Shown one piece after another: positions 42,490-54,949 of a DNA stretch of 64,000 bases. Each line of letters starts with the position of its first letter. Position 1 is the stretch's first letter. Where the stretch lies: NCBI GenBank assembly GCA_902651635.1, contig CACRSC010000015.1, forward strand, positions 1,072,515 to 1,136,514, given 5' to 3'. The notes beneath the pieces were generated by a model, which was given only the letters and a program-made list of their open reading frames with translations, did not search any database and was not told the origin of the DNA. The stretch comes from Mastigamoeba balamuthi. Lineage: Eukaryota > Evosea > Mastigamoebida > Mastigamoebidae. Made by a program: the position numbers and the translations under genes.

Positions 42490-44054
42490 ATGGCGGAGTG
42501 CATACACGTGGTGGCGCGGTTTAGGCCGACCAACCAGCGCGAGAAGGCGGAGACGGCGGCGAAGGCCGGCAGCTACGGGCCCGTGTTCCTGGACGACAGG
42601 AGCGTCGAGGTGAGCTGGTGGCCCCCTGTGCCTATTTATGGAGCTCGCCAGGTCCGCGGTGACTTTTACTGAACGCGGGGCCGTCCCCAGCTTGTGCACG
42701 AGCAGGGCAAGAACAAGTTCGCGTTCGACAGGGTCTACAAGATGGACACTACGCAGCAGGACTTCTACGCGGGCGTGGCGCTCCCTACCGTTCAGGATAT
42801 CCTCGCGGGCTTCAATGGAACCATCCTGGGTAGGCCTCTCGCACTGCGCCGTCCAACTTACGGCACCCCCTGCGCAGCATATGGGCAGACTGGCGCAGGG
42901 AAGTCGTTCTCCATGATGGGGCAGGAGGGGTCGCTGCTCGGCGACTCGCGTGGAGTAATTCCGCGGGTGGCACAGGACCTGTTCTCGGGCATGCGAGCAC
43001 TGAAGGCCCAGGAAGGGACAACGCTGATGGAGTTCAACGTGTGCTGCAGCTACATGGACATCTATCTCGAGCGCGTTACAGACCTCTTCCAGCCAGAGTC
43101 CAAGAACCTCGAGGTCCACGACGCTCCCGAGGTTGGCGTGTGGGTGGAGGGGCTGAGCGAGCGTGCAGTTAGCAGCGAGCAGGCCGTGCTGGATGCCATC
43201 GAGATGGGCAGCAAGAACAGGGTGGTGGCTTTCACCCAGATGAACGCCGTCAGCTCGCGCTCCCACGCGATCTTCGTAATCCGGGTCGAGCAGAAGCATA
43301 GCGATGGTTCCATCAAGCAGGGCAGGCTCTTCCTGGTGGACCTCGCAGGCTCAGAGAAGGTCGGCAAGACAGGCGCAGCAGGACAGCGCCTCGAGGAGGC
43401 CAAGGTGATCAACAAGTCGCTGAGTGCTCTGGGCAATTGCATAAACGCTCTGAGCAAGGGCGCGGGCCACGTTCCCTACAGAGACTCGAGGCTCACACAC
43501 ATTTTGAAGGAGTCCCTGGGAGGCAACACCAAGACGACATTGATCCTGGCCTGCTCTCCAAGCTCGTTCAACATCACCGAGACGCTGAGCACTCTCAGGT
43601 GGGCCCCCCCATCCTCCATCCCACTGATCTGCACACAAGGTTTGGAGAGAGAGCCAAGCTCGTGAAGAACAAGCCCACAGTCAACAAGGTGCTCAGCGCA
43701 GAGCAGCTGCAGAGGGAGGTGGACAGGCTGCTCAGAGAGCTCGCCGACCTGCGCGAGTACACCCGCAAGCTTGAGGGGCAGCACCCCGGCACCATTGAAG
43801 TGGGCATCCAGGCGCCCCAGACCAACGCTCCAGCACAGTCGGAGGTCCAGCCCACGGCCGCGACGTCGAGGCAGGTGTCCCGAATCTCAATTGAATCCGA
43901 GATGCAGCCCGCATCCGAGAGGGACAAGACCTCGCGCTTCTCGAACGAGGCCAAGGCGCTGCTGGCCGGCGCGCTGTGCCCCTTCACGCTGGGCATCTCG
44001 CTGCTCGTCTACTGGCGGCTCGTCCACAAGAAGAACACAGTAACAAAGTTCTGA
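42490..44054 (+). CDS. Short kinesin with C-terminal tail anchor
   Basis: Exons 42490-42609, 42691-42829, 42878-43598 and 43640-44054 (464 aa). The motor is complete: AECIHVVARFRPTN, P-loop AYGQTGAGKSFSMMG (restored by splicing at 42830-42877), switch I NAVSSRSHAIF, switch II LVDLAGSEK, and STLRFGERAKLVKNKPTVN at the neck. The last block resembles kinesin-1 motors. The P-loop ends GKS rather than GKT. A short coiled coil (LQREVDRLLRELADLREY) and a Ser/Gln-rich linker follow; then a hydrophobic helix (LLAGALCPFTLGISLLVYW) and a basic end (RLVHKKNTVTKF). That tail has tail-anchor features, so the motor may insert directly in a membrane. Most kinesins are far longer and bind cargo through coiled-coil tails. 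Confidence 0.8.
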
Positions 44055-44202
44055 CACAGTAGGGGGCCGCGGCCATCGAGACGAGAGACTCGGGGGTCTC
44101 GGGTGTGTCCAATTGCGTGGCAGTGGAGCCTCGCCCGTGGCGGCGGACGGGTGTGTGCGTGCGTAGCTGGTGGCTGGCGCCCTCTCCCCCCGTCCCCAAA
44201 GT

Positions 44203-46090
<1,888 letters not shown>

Positions 46091-46326
46091 GATCGCGAGG
46101 ACTCCGCGCGCCGCAGGGGGCCAAGGCCTTTTTTCACTTCTCAGAAGATATCAAGGTCGCTGGTGGTGACGGAAATATCTTCTCTTTGACCTGCCCACGT
46201 GTCGACTGGTACCCGGTTTTGGAACGAAGCGGAATTCTGCTCTGGTCCCGCACAGGCCCCCCGAGGTCATACGAACTGGCCTGTGTATTTCTATTGTGCT
46301 CCCGGGGGGGGAGTGGCAGGCGCTGC

Positions 46327-47200
46327 TTAGTATCTCAGGGTCTTGGCCCGCTCGTGGGTGGCCGCGCGGAGGAAGCGCGAGACAGCGCCGCAGGCCGCGC
46401 GGCAGATCACCGTCGCCCTCGCCAGCTCTGCGTCTGCGAACAGCCCGCGCGCGCAGCACACCACCATGCCGCCCGCGCCCTCCGCCTCGAACCCCATTGT
46501 GATCACCGCCTTGGCCTCCTGCGATCCGGGACCCAGTCAGCCAGTGCTCGAAAGAGGGAGGCAATTCAATTGATTTGGCGGCGGGGGGAAATTAATGAAA
46601 GCGGTCGGTGCCTTCTCCTCGGCCTTGAGGGGGTCGATGACGACGGCGCCGTCGGGCATGACGGCGCACGCCGCGAACGTCGGCAGCGAGGCCATCTGCA
46701 CCCCGGCGTCGACGAGCGCCGCGACGCCCGCGTTGAGCGCCACGGCGAGCGCCGCGCCGTCGTCTGCGACGCACTGCAGGACGACGCTGACGGCCGCCCT
46801 CGGGTGCAGCTGCGTGCGCACGGCCTGCGCGTAGGCCCTCCGCGCGACGTCCTCCCACTCGCGCTCGAGCGGGCCGCCGGGTCCGCCGGGCCCCGCCGCG
46901 GGGTTGGTGCGCGGCCGCACGGAGACCGTCACGATCGCGCGGTCGGGGAGCGCCGCGTGGGACTCGGCCTCGGCGGGGCCGTAGACGGCGGCCATGTAGC
47001 ACGTGTGCCCGTGCGAGAACCGCGACGACCCGTCGCAGCGGGTCAGCAGCGCTGCAGCAGGGGGGAGGGGAGAGAGAGGGGGCGGTCGTTGGCGGGCCAC
47101 GTGGCTGCTGCGGGGGGCACGGGGGCGGGGGCGCAGTACACTCTTCGCAGTCGAGGGGGCGCAGCTGGTCTGCCTGGCGGCCGTCTGTCCTCGCCGACAT
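46327..47200 (-). CDS. RRP46: Exosome subunit Rrp46 (EXOSC5), RNase PH fold
   Basis: Exons 47200-47140, 47051-46612 and 46518-46327 (230 aa; human EXOSC5 is 235). Start MSARTDGRQADQLRPLDCEE; the first join gives SLLTRCDGSSRFSHGHT, the family's DGS-FS-G motif. Then AAVYGPAEAE, LHPRAAVSVVLQCVADDG, LNAGVAALVDAGVQM and VIDPLKAEEK, joined to EAKAVITMGFEAEG. Rrp46 is one of six RNase PH-like subunits in the ring of the RNA exosome, which threads RNA to Rrp44/Rrp6; in eukaryotes the ring is normally catalytically inert. The second intron (46519-46611) has a GC donor after AAG. Confidence 0.85.
46519..46611 (-). other. GC-AG intron of Rrp46
   Basis: The exon ends GAGGAGAAG and the intron begins GCACCG; the acceptor is CGGATCGCAG. 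It carries the AT-rich motif AATCAATTGAATTGC. The join EEK to EAKAVIT matches the family, and there is no nearby GT donor in phase. Confidence 0.7.
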
Positions 47201-47381
47201 CCTACGGTGAGCAAGATATTATAAAGATTGCTGAATCTCCGGATGCTGACGACATTTCGGGGAGAAAAAAACCACGCGCGCAGACCACTCCCTCATCCCG
47301 TTCCCGTAAATCGTCATCACCAGGCGACACCAATCCGAACACTTTGATGAAGAAAAGTGGCGCTTTCCGAGGGTGAGAGAC

Positions 47382-49127
47382 TCAGTGGCTTTGGCAGCAG
47401 CACTTCTCGTGCTGCAGGTACGGGCGCCACTTGTCGAACACGTCCGGCATCTTCAGCCTGGGATGACACGCAAGGTGGGGTCAGTCTCACAGCACAACGC
47501 AGCCGGCGTGGCACGCACAGCGACAGCACGCAGGTGGCTGGGTCGTGCGCAAACAGCGACGTGTGGTTGTGGTCCCTCGCAATGGCCTCGTCCAGGTCCT
47601 TCATGACTGCAGCCATCGCGTCCCTCATCGCCACGAGGCTGTCCTGGTCCACGGACGGGTCTTGTATCTGCCGCCGGGCCGTCAGTGCTGGGCGCGCGTT
47701 TGCTGCGGTGCGGCGTACGGCCCGCTTGATCGACTCGATTGCCTTGGTCGCTTTGTGGAGCTTGCCAGAGGTCTCTGGCTTGGGGGGCGGTAGGTGGCAG
47801 CACTCGGACTCGGCCTTGGCGATGGAGCTCAGCGACACTACGTGGTAGTGGTCGTGGTGCTGGTGCTTGGCCTCGCAGGGGCCGTGGAATATGCACACGG
47901 GGTCCTTGATCTCGAGCTTGGCCGCCGCCAGGGCCTCGGTGCCGCTGGTGCACATGACGACGGTGCTTTGGACCTCGGCGACCGCTTCCTTGGGCTTCGG
48001 GTTCTGGCCGAGCTTCAGTCTCTCTCGCGAACAGAGTGCGCGTGGCGTTACCTGCTTTTTGCCGCCTTTCAGCACGACACCCCACTCGCCAGTCTCGTCC
48101 TCGGTCGTTGTCTGCAGTGTCGACAGCAGTGGCTCCGCCTGGGCGAACGCTCCGCAGCTGGTGGCGGGAATCAATCGTGGGGTCTCTGTAAGACAACAAA
48201 CCAGAAGGAGATCGGCGCTGCTGCCTTGGGCGACGGAACGGGCTCTTCATCCTCTTCTTCCTTCGGGGACGGGGGAGTGGGCACTCTCTTCGCAGTCTTT
48301 GCGGGTGGCTTCGGGGCGCTGGGCTTTGGCTGCGGGTGTTTCTTCTGCTTGCGGGCTTTCTCGGACATGAGGAGCTCACGTGCCGCTTTCTCCGCCTTTT
48401 TGGACACCGCCTGTTTGCTCCCGGCGGACAGATCCCTCAGCCGGGACTCGAACAGGAGGTAGAGTTGCTCCTGTGAGGGGTCGGTGAGTGGCAAGAACAA
48501 GGGGCAGATGCGGCCATACCTCGAACGTTTTCCTGCAGAAGCACACGCGGCATATCGTGTTGCGGTTCTCCTTGATCTGCAGCAGCGTTCAAGACGTGTG
48601 AGCAATCCCATCGCTTTTTCAGCCGTTTCACACCTGATCCTTCTTGGCAGTGCAGTGGCCCCACCAGTCGTCGGTGAGATCCTGGCTCCTGATCCGAATG
48701 ACGTCGTCCTGCAAAGAAAAGAGAATTCCGTTGAATTAAGTTCAACCCGTCTCATCCAAGAAACGCGGCTAGCGCTGCTGTGCGAAACGAGCGAGCGCAC
48801 CTCGATGACGAGCGACTCGCAGAAAATCCAGTCGGTGCCGCAGTCGGCGTCGCCCTCGCCCTCCTCGCCGGCGGCGGACTCGGCAGGGACCGGCTGGGCA
48901 GGGACGGCCTCGTTGTCGTTGGGCTTGGCGGGGCTGGCTGGCTCCGGGGCCTCCAGGGGGCGCGGGTGCGCTCGCTCGCCCAGCAGGCAGCAGTACGCGT
49001 GCACGTGGCGCGCGTCGTCGATGCGGAACGGCCACGCGTCGCGCAGGCGCTTGACGAAGGCGGGCCGCTCGATTCGCGTCAGGACCTCGCGCTGCGCAGG
49101 GTCGAGTTTGCGCCACTGCTGTTCCAT
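47382..49127 (-). CDS. Unrecognised Cys/His-rich protein
   Basis: Six exons: 49127-48801, 48708-48634, 48576-48520, 48470-48202, 48157-47519 and 47457-47382 (480 aa, all phases agree). The N-terminus reads MEQQWRKLDPAQREVLTR; an Ala/Pro/Glu linker follows. A first metal-site candidate spans two short exons: WWGHCTAKKD then ICRVCFCRKTF. A Lys/Pro-rich low-complexity segment follows (KKHPQPKPSAPKPP). The second half has a His/Cys cluster (FHGPCEAKHQHHDHYH) and a basic helix (KATKAIESIKRAVRR), and the protein ends FDKWRPYLQHEKCCCQSH. I do not recognise the family; a zinc-binding nuclear or regulatory protein is possible. Exon joints were chosen by GT-AG sites and frame only. Confidence 0.55.
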
Positions 49128-50449
49128 CGCAAACGCGCTGAACAAATAATTGACACAGCGCCAAGATCTGTGAAAAATCCACTTTTGAGCATGCCAAGCC
49201 GGCCGAAACGAGAAGAAGTCTTTTCTACCACTTGAAAGCCAGGGCCCACAGCGTCACAAAATATCTGAAGTACTAGCACTTGGTCACCCGAGAATCTACT
49301 GAAAAACAGCAGGCACTGGCTCCTCCGACCTGGACATGGTCTCGAGCACTGCGGGGGGAGTACTGCCCACCTTGCCTTTCGTTATTTAGCCAATTCCAGG
49401 CAGTGAGGGTATGTGTTTGACTGAGAAGATTCCTAAGAATTCTAAAGCACCACAAGCAGTCCCACTGTCACAGAAGCTGTCACTATTGATTGATAAGTGC
49501 CTTATCCATTGAGCAGTTGCCTCAGGGTACTGTTTTGGGTGCCCTGGTATGCAAATCCCCTGGATATGCATGAAAGAGTGCAGCCTGCTGCTGAATATGA
49601 GACCCGTGATGTCCAGATGGCACTTCTGGGTGATTCTGTAATAATTTTGTTTATAACCCAGAACCAGCAGCCTGTGCGATATTACTGTTCGTGCTCCTGG
49701 CCCTCTACAGCCAGCAGCTCAACGCCGTCCTTCTTTGAGTGTGTCTGAACATGCCCCAGTGCCGACCTGATCAGGCTGTTCAAGAAAAAGACACTCGTGC
49801 TCAAGAAACGTGCCAACAACCACTCAAACGTGCTGCACACACCAGCTCTCACAAGTAGGGGGTCCTACCATCCTATGTTGCTCGAAAACGGCACAGGTGT
49901 GCAGTGCAGTAGTCCGCTGTGCGATGATTGTCTGATCAAGTTGTAGATTTTGAAAACACCAAGTTTTGGCCGGCAAGAGGATTTTTTGGAACACGGCAAT
50001 CCGAGATATCGGCGGGTGAAGCTCGAATTGGGTGGCAGCCTTCCTGGAGTTGACACACTTAGAGCGGGAAAGATGATCCGGAAACTCAATTCTGAAGCGA
50101 AGCAAAAGAAATGGCCGCACCTTCCCCGGCTGGGTGAACACAAGGAGCGCAGCAGGGCCTGAAACAACAAGGCTCGTGCGGTGCGGGCGGGAGTTTGAAC
50201 GAATCGACGGGTGGGACCCCGGAATATTTGTGGCAAGGGCGGGCCTTCTTGCCCACAACAAAGAAGGCATGCACTGCGAGACAACGGGCTGTCACAAGAT
50301 GTAGGTGCACAACTCCACCATCTTCATCGACATCCGCGACAACGACGCCGCCCTCGTCGGCTCCTCGCGCCCCCCGAGCGGGCTCTCGTCGTCGCCGTCT
50401 TCGGGGCGGCTCCGCGGGACTGTCACGGTGCTCGGGAGCTTCGCTGGCG
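49128..50449. other. 1.3-kb gap without a recognised gene
   Basis: Less GC-rich from about 49150 to 50150. Open frames on both strands are short and motif-free. The distal part (50290-50449) reads like an N-terminal extension of the next gene (TIFIDIRDNDAAL) but has no ATG in frame. Confidence 0.45.
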
Positions 50450-51760
50450 ATGCTGCTGACGCTGCTGGTCGCGGGGCTGGCGGGGCTGGTCACAGGGTTC
50501 GAGGGCGTCGCCTACAACGCGCTGGTGCTCTCGGCCGCGTGCACGAGCGGCCCCGCGCTGGCGGCGCTGGCGCGAGTGATTGTGCTCGGGGGAACGAGCC
50601 GCGCAGTCTGCGCAGCCGCGGGGGTCGCTCTCGTGGCGGTCCTGGATGCGGGAGCGGCGTTCGCGCTCGTCCTATTCGACGGCATGGGCTGTGCGCTGTT
50701 CGTACACGTGGCAGGGGTGGTGGTCGGCTGCACGGCGATGGCGTCAGCGGCTCTCTCGCCCTCTCCCACTCGGATTTCCCGAGCTGCGTAATCCACGTTA
50801 AGTCCGCGGAGGAATCGCGCTGCAGTACCCAGTACCAGACCGGGTACGCGGGCGAGTGCGGCTGTGAGAAGGGTGCTCGCGGGGAGGGAGTGCAGCGCGT
50901 CGTGACCGCGACCGTTCTGCGCGTCGACCAGACCGACGAAATGTCCGAAGAGAAGCAACAATCACAGCGCCCAGTCGGTGTCATTGACATCGTCACCCAC
51001 GCTGAGCGCCAACAGGAGTGTCGACGACGACGGTTACGACGAGGACGCGATCTGCGAGCTGGCGGGGCAGATCGAGGTGCTGGCCGAGAGGGACCTCGCC
51101 GAGCTGCAGGCGCAGCGCCGAGCCAAGGCGGCTGCGCTGGCGAGGGCCGACGCGCTCGAGAGGGCCCTCGCCCGGGCCGAGGCCCCGACACATGCCCGGG
51201 CGACCACCGCCAAGGACGAGCAGCTGGGCGAGCTGCAGCGGCGCCTGGAGCAGCGCGAGGCCGAGGCGGTGGCGGCCGAGGCTGCGGCTGTAAGCAGGGC
51301 GGAGGTGCTCGAGGCGGCGCTGGCCGAGTGCCACGGGCGCGCAGAGAGGGCCGAGGAGACTGCGCGGGCGGCCGAGCAGCAGCTGGGCGAGGCGGCCGTG
51401 GCGCAGCTGTACGCCGAGAGGCAGGCCGCCCTCGCCGCCATCGCCCAGCTCGAGACCCACCTCGTCGCCGCCACCGCCGCCTGTGCGACCGCGGCCCGCG
51501 GCAGCAGCAGCAGGGCGAACAGGCAACCAATGTTGCCGGCCGCCCTGGTGCTGTGTCAGGCCGGATATCGGTCCTGGAGCCCTTCGGGAACTTGTCTTCG
51601 GATTTTATGTGGAGCCCACTTGGGGTCCCATCTGCACGGCCACAAGAGGCCAGCAGTTCCACTCTTTTCACCTAAGAGAGTGGGAGAAAAACTAGCAATT
51701 AAGGCTAGGATCACTCTTTGCACGTCAGAGAGTGAGAGAAACACTAGCTACGGTGGCTAG
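50450..51760 (+). CDS. Coiled-coil membrane protein, family X copy 1 (C-terminus diverged)
   Basis: Model: 50450-50787, 50826-50973 and 51071-51760 (391 aa). The 38-bp intron at 50788-50825 and the 97-bp one at 50974-51070 were placed because they restore frames homologous to copy 2. Start MLLTLLVAGLAGLVTG; two or three hydrophobic segments (FALVLFDGMGCALFVHVAG). A charged stretch (GVQRVVTATVLRVDQTDE) precedes a long Ala/Glu/Arg coiled coil (RADALERALARAEAP to VAQLYAERQAALAAIAQL). After ARGSSSRANRQ all similarity to copies 2 and 3 ends and the last ~80 residues are unrelated and partly repeat-encoded. The C-terminal domain has been lost, so copy 1 may be a decaying duplicate. Function unknown. 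Confidence 0.5.
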
Positions 51761-51816
51761 GAGACACTCTTTGCACGTCAAAGAGTGAGAGAAACACTAG
51801 CAGCAAAGGCTAGGAA
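51661..51816. repeat. Tandem repeat with embedded hairpins (about 3 units)
   Basis: Units of about 60 bp, each with ACTCTTTGCACGTC, then AGAGTGAGAGAAACACTAGC and GGCTAGGA. ACTCTTTG and CAAAGAGT flank CACGT to form a hairpin in the last unit; CTAGC and GCTAG form a second short inverted pair. The first unit is degenerate. It overlaps the divergent tail of family X copy 1. Confidence 0.7.
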
Positions 51817-52314
51817 GCGCACCAAGAGGCGCTATGAGTATGAACTCTCAGTATGTGGCACCGCGCGTGCCGATCGCCCTCCCTAAAACACACATTATGG
51901 GTCCGGTTTTCTCGCGGTGCTCAGATTATATCGGAGAAGATACGTGTATCTCATTAATCACGGGCAGATTCTGTCGCAGAGTGAAGGCAAGAACCCCTCG
52001 CAGCACTCTACCGCACCACGCGACCCTGCGGCCGCCGCTCTTGGCGAGCCGCTCATATGGCTGGGCTACTGGGTCGGCGACTGCGTTGTTGGGGAACGCA
52101 GTGGTCGCTGGCGCAGAGCCTGCCCAGGGAGTCGCGGGTCATCAGCCCACCTTCAGCCGCTCTGCTCTTCGGAATCACCCCGCGGACCGCCACGCCCGCG
52201 CCCTACGCCCACGGTGCCCCTCTCACGTGCTACGGCCCCTCGAGGAGCCAGCAGCCTCACGCGGGCCTGTCCAGAGTCCCTGGGGCCGTGAGCTTCGACC
52301 TGCGGGGGGCCCAG

Positions 52315-52370
52315 AGGGTTGGCACGAGCTCGGAGTGCCGGCGCGGAGGGTTGGCACGAGCTCGGAGTGC
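52315..52370. repeat. Direct repeat, 24 bp twice
   Basis: AGGGTTGGCACGAGCTCGGA plus GTGC occurs at 52315-52338 and again exactly at 52347-52370, period 32 bp. No coding context is established. Confidence 0.85.
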
Positions 52371-53006
52371 TCCCGCAGCCAGGCGTATCGACACAGCGGG
52401 TGTCGTACACAAGGCGTGCTCTTTGGCGGCGGCGAATGTCGGGCCCGTGACTGACTGGTGTTGGAGACTGTGGCCTCGGGCTTCGGTTGAGTTGCGTACG
52501 CTGGTTCGCGCCTCCCTCGGGGTGCATTCCCTGGCCTTGAGGCGCTCGGTGCTTCCACTCCGGCGCGAGTGCTTGCGGGCGACGGCAGCGCCCGTGCCGC
52601 TGGAGGCGCCGACGATTTCGATGCTCTGAGCATGCAGGCAACCCACAGACCTATTGGAGCCATGGCACACTCGGCGGGGCCAGCGAGGCGGTACACAGAC
52701 GAATGGTGATCATTGCCTCTGGAATGATGAGGATACAGAAGAGTAAATAACCTCCGTGAATGAGATTCTCACCCTCTCATCATGCATGGTAGTCGATGTA
52801 CGAAGACACTATTAGTATTCACGAGGAGAATCGTTGGTACCAATTCTGATGGGTGGGTGGCCCGCCGAGTTCTTCATTATTCTCTCAGACAATTTCTTCA
52901 CCTTTGACAAATCGATTGGTCGAGGCCGGGCCATGGGTTGCGTGGTTCCTCAGGGGGGGAGGGGGGGAGGGGCGTGCAACTGGTTGGGGTTCGGTGGAAG
53001 CACCAC

Positions 53007-53165
53007 TTAATTGTAAAAGCGCCACTTGATGTCCATCGGGGAATTCACGGTCTCCATCACCAGAGGCGCTGCATCCTCAAGCACCACCATGGGCGGAAGA
53101 GACTTCTTGGCCTTGGCGTATGGGGGTACGGCGCGGGCGCGCTTCATCACCTTCTTCCTCGCCAT
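53007..53165 (-). CDS. Candidate small basic protein, 52 aa
   Basis: A short ORF from ATG at 53165 to TAA at 53007. It begins MARKKVMKRARAVPPYAKAK and ends MDIKWRFYN, with a strongly basic first third and an acidic/hydrophobic middle. It could be an independent small protein or the last exon of a spliced gene extending to about 53630. I recognise no family. Confidence 0.25.
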   Translation of the reverse strand: MARKKVMKRARAVPPYAKAKKSLPPMVVLEDAAPLVMETVNSPMDIKWRFYN

Positions 53166-53286
53166 CAAAGCTGTGGGCTCGTGAACTGGTAGACCAGAAA
53201 GGGGGAGGGGTGTCAGACCGTAGAACCACAGAATGCCGGGCTCAGAATTGAATTACGTACGCTGCACAGTAAGTCAGAGCAGCTGT

Positions 53287-54529
53287 TCATCCCAGTACGC
53301 AGAGTCCTCCTCGAACTCTGGGCAAAGTGGAAGGAGCGTCATACACACCGTCGGTTTTTGGGAGAAAATCTGGGCGGGAGTCAAGTGTATCTGATCTCGT
53401 ACGTCTCTGCTTCACGAAGGCAACTCCCATACGAGTTTTGACATTCTTGATGAACCCCCCCTCTCTGCCACCGATGACGGAGAAGGCCTCTGTATCCATG
53501 AACACGACCTGATAGTTGTCGTTCACCCAGCGGACGATCAGCTTCTTGTCGGCGATGAGCCCATTCATGCGTGCTGAGTCTTCTGGCTTCTGTCCGCCTC
53601 GGCACGCGTTGGGTCCGACTTCCTGGAGCACGAAGAAAGCAGGAAGAACGTTCTCTTGGTGTTCATTGACACGATGATGGCTCTCATTTATGGTGGTTCC
53701 TCTCCTTCTAGGTCTTGCGTTCTTGGAAAAAAAGTGAATTTATAATGAGCAGAGCTAAATGACGGGCAGGAAAAATCGAAGTCGAAAAATGCCATTTTCA
53801 ATTGTCTCATATTCAGATATGAGCGCCGCTTCATACGAGAAGAGCCACTTGAACCACTCTGGGGTGAGATATTCCGTATGGCTGGGAAGCTTGAATGGAT
53901 GCTGGATACTATGGATGCGCCCACCTCGCCCGTGAGGGTGGTACAAAGCCCGAGAATCAACAGACATCAACGATTCTCCCCGCCACAAGTTGTGATGTGC
54001 AGCACAACGCGATCGTTTCCCTCCTCCTCGCGAACCAACCAACGCCGCTAGTGCAGCAGACCTGGCTGGCCGTCTTCTGTCTCCCCAACCCATGCAGGGC
54101 TTCGCAGGCCACGTTCTGCAGTGACGGGAGGGACGGGAGCTCCCAATAAGCGGCAAAGGACACACCAATCGTGCCATGCTCACCCAAGAAGATGCCGGGA
54201 ATCAGCCAGTCGCACAGCGCAGCCCAGTGAGAGGGAAAGGGATTATTTGTTTCGAATCCGCATCGGAATTGATAGCAATCTGCTGGAGAAAAGCAATGCT
54301 GTGCCGGAGGCATCTCGGGTGCATTTCCCCGGTCAGCCAAATCGTGCGGCCAGCCACGGGGCCGCCCTCGAGGCCGATGAAGCACTGCGAGAATGACAGG
54401 ACCGGTGCGAGCAGAGACCAAGGCACGTATCAACTCGGCGGCCACCCAAGCCGCCCGCGTTCGTGCTTCAATTTGCAGGAGGGGGGTGGGGGGTGGGCGA
54501 ATTGAAATTATGGTAGTGGAAATGCACAT
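53287..54529 (-). other. Candidate spliced minus-strand gene, unrecognised
   Basis: Three open stretches have protein-like composition: around 54300-54060 (WAALCDWLIPGIFLGEHG), 53950-53760 (LPSHTEYLTPEWFKWLFSYE) and 53631-53287 (KLIVRWVNDNYQVVFMDTEA). I could not find a set of splice sites that joins them convincingly, and no known domain was seen. It may be a real unknown gene or a relic. Confidence 0.2.
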
Positions 54530-54726
54530 AGAGACTTGGAGAATTCACAGAGCCAACAATACACGGCAATGGAGGGCTCCCCAGCAGCACAGAGATCCAG
54601 AGATCTGGGAACGAACTAATCGCCGAGCCAAAACGAGGCAAATTCAGATTCCCGGTTCTAATGAATTGGAATGTGTTTGAATGGAATCGGGGGTGCATGC
54701 CATCGGTGGAAAATGGAAGGCTGTGA

Positions 54727-54748
54727 GAGAGAGAGAGAGAGAGAGAGC
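54727..54748. repeat. GA dinucleotide microsatellite
   Basis: About eleven GA units between a CTGTGA flank and a GCAGC flank. Confidence 0.9.
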
Positions 54749-54949
54749 AGCGTCGTTAATCATGCTGTTGCTGCTGTGCGCCGTGCTGCAGGGAGAGCGC
54801 GAACGCACCATACACGGGTGCGGGCGGGAGACTCGGGACACGAATCGTCAGCATGAAGACGCCCTCTGCACGATACGTGGAAGGGCCTCGGCCACGCCCC
54901 ACATACAAAAAAGGAGCTCCGACACACATCCGCCGACACACAGCTCAAC

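Larger units (their letters stand above)
51817..54949. other. 3.1-kb region without a confidently recognised gene
   Basis: Contains a 24-bp direct repeat, a candidate 52-aa ORF and several minus-strand frames (53287-53631, 53755-54183, 53957-54529) that do not match families I know. A GA microsatellite lies near 54727-54748. Confidence 0.45.

Noticed and set aside
48170-48201. 16-bp GTTTGTTGTCTTACAG as an intron in the Cys/His-rich gene
   Set aside because: Removing it creates an immediate TGA; using the acceptor at 48158 (44 bp) keeps the frame open through the next exon.
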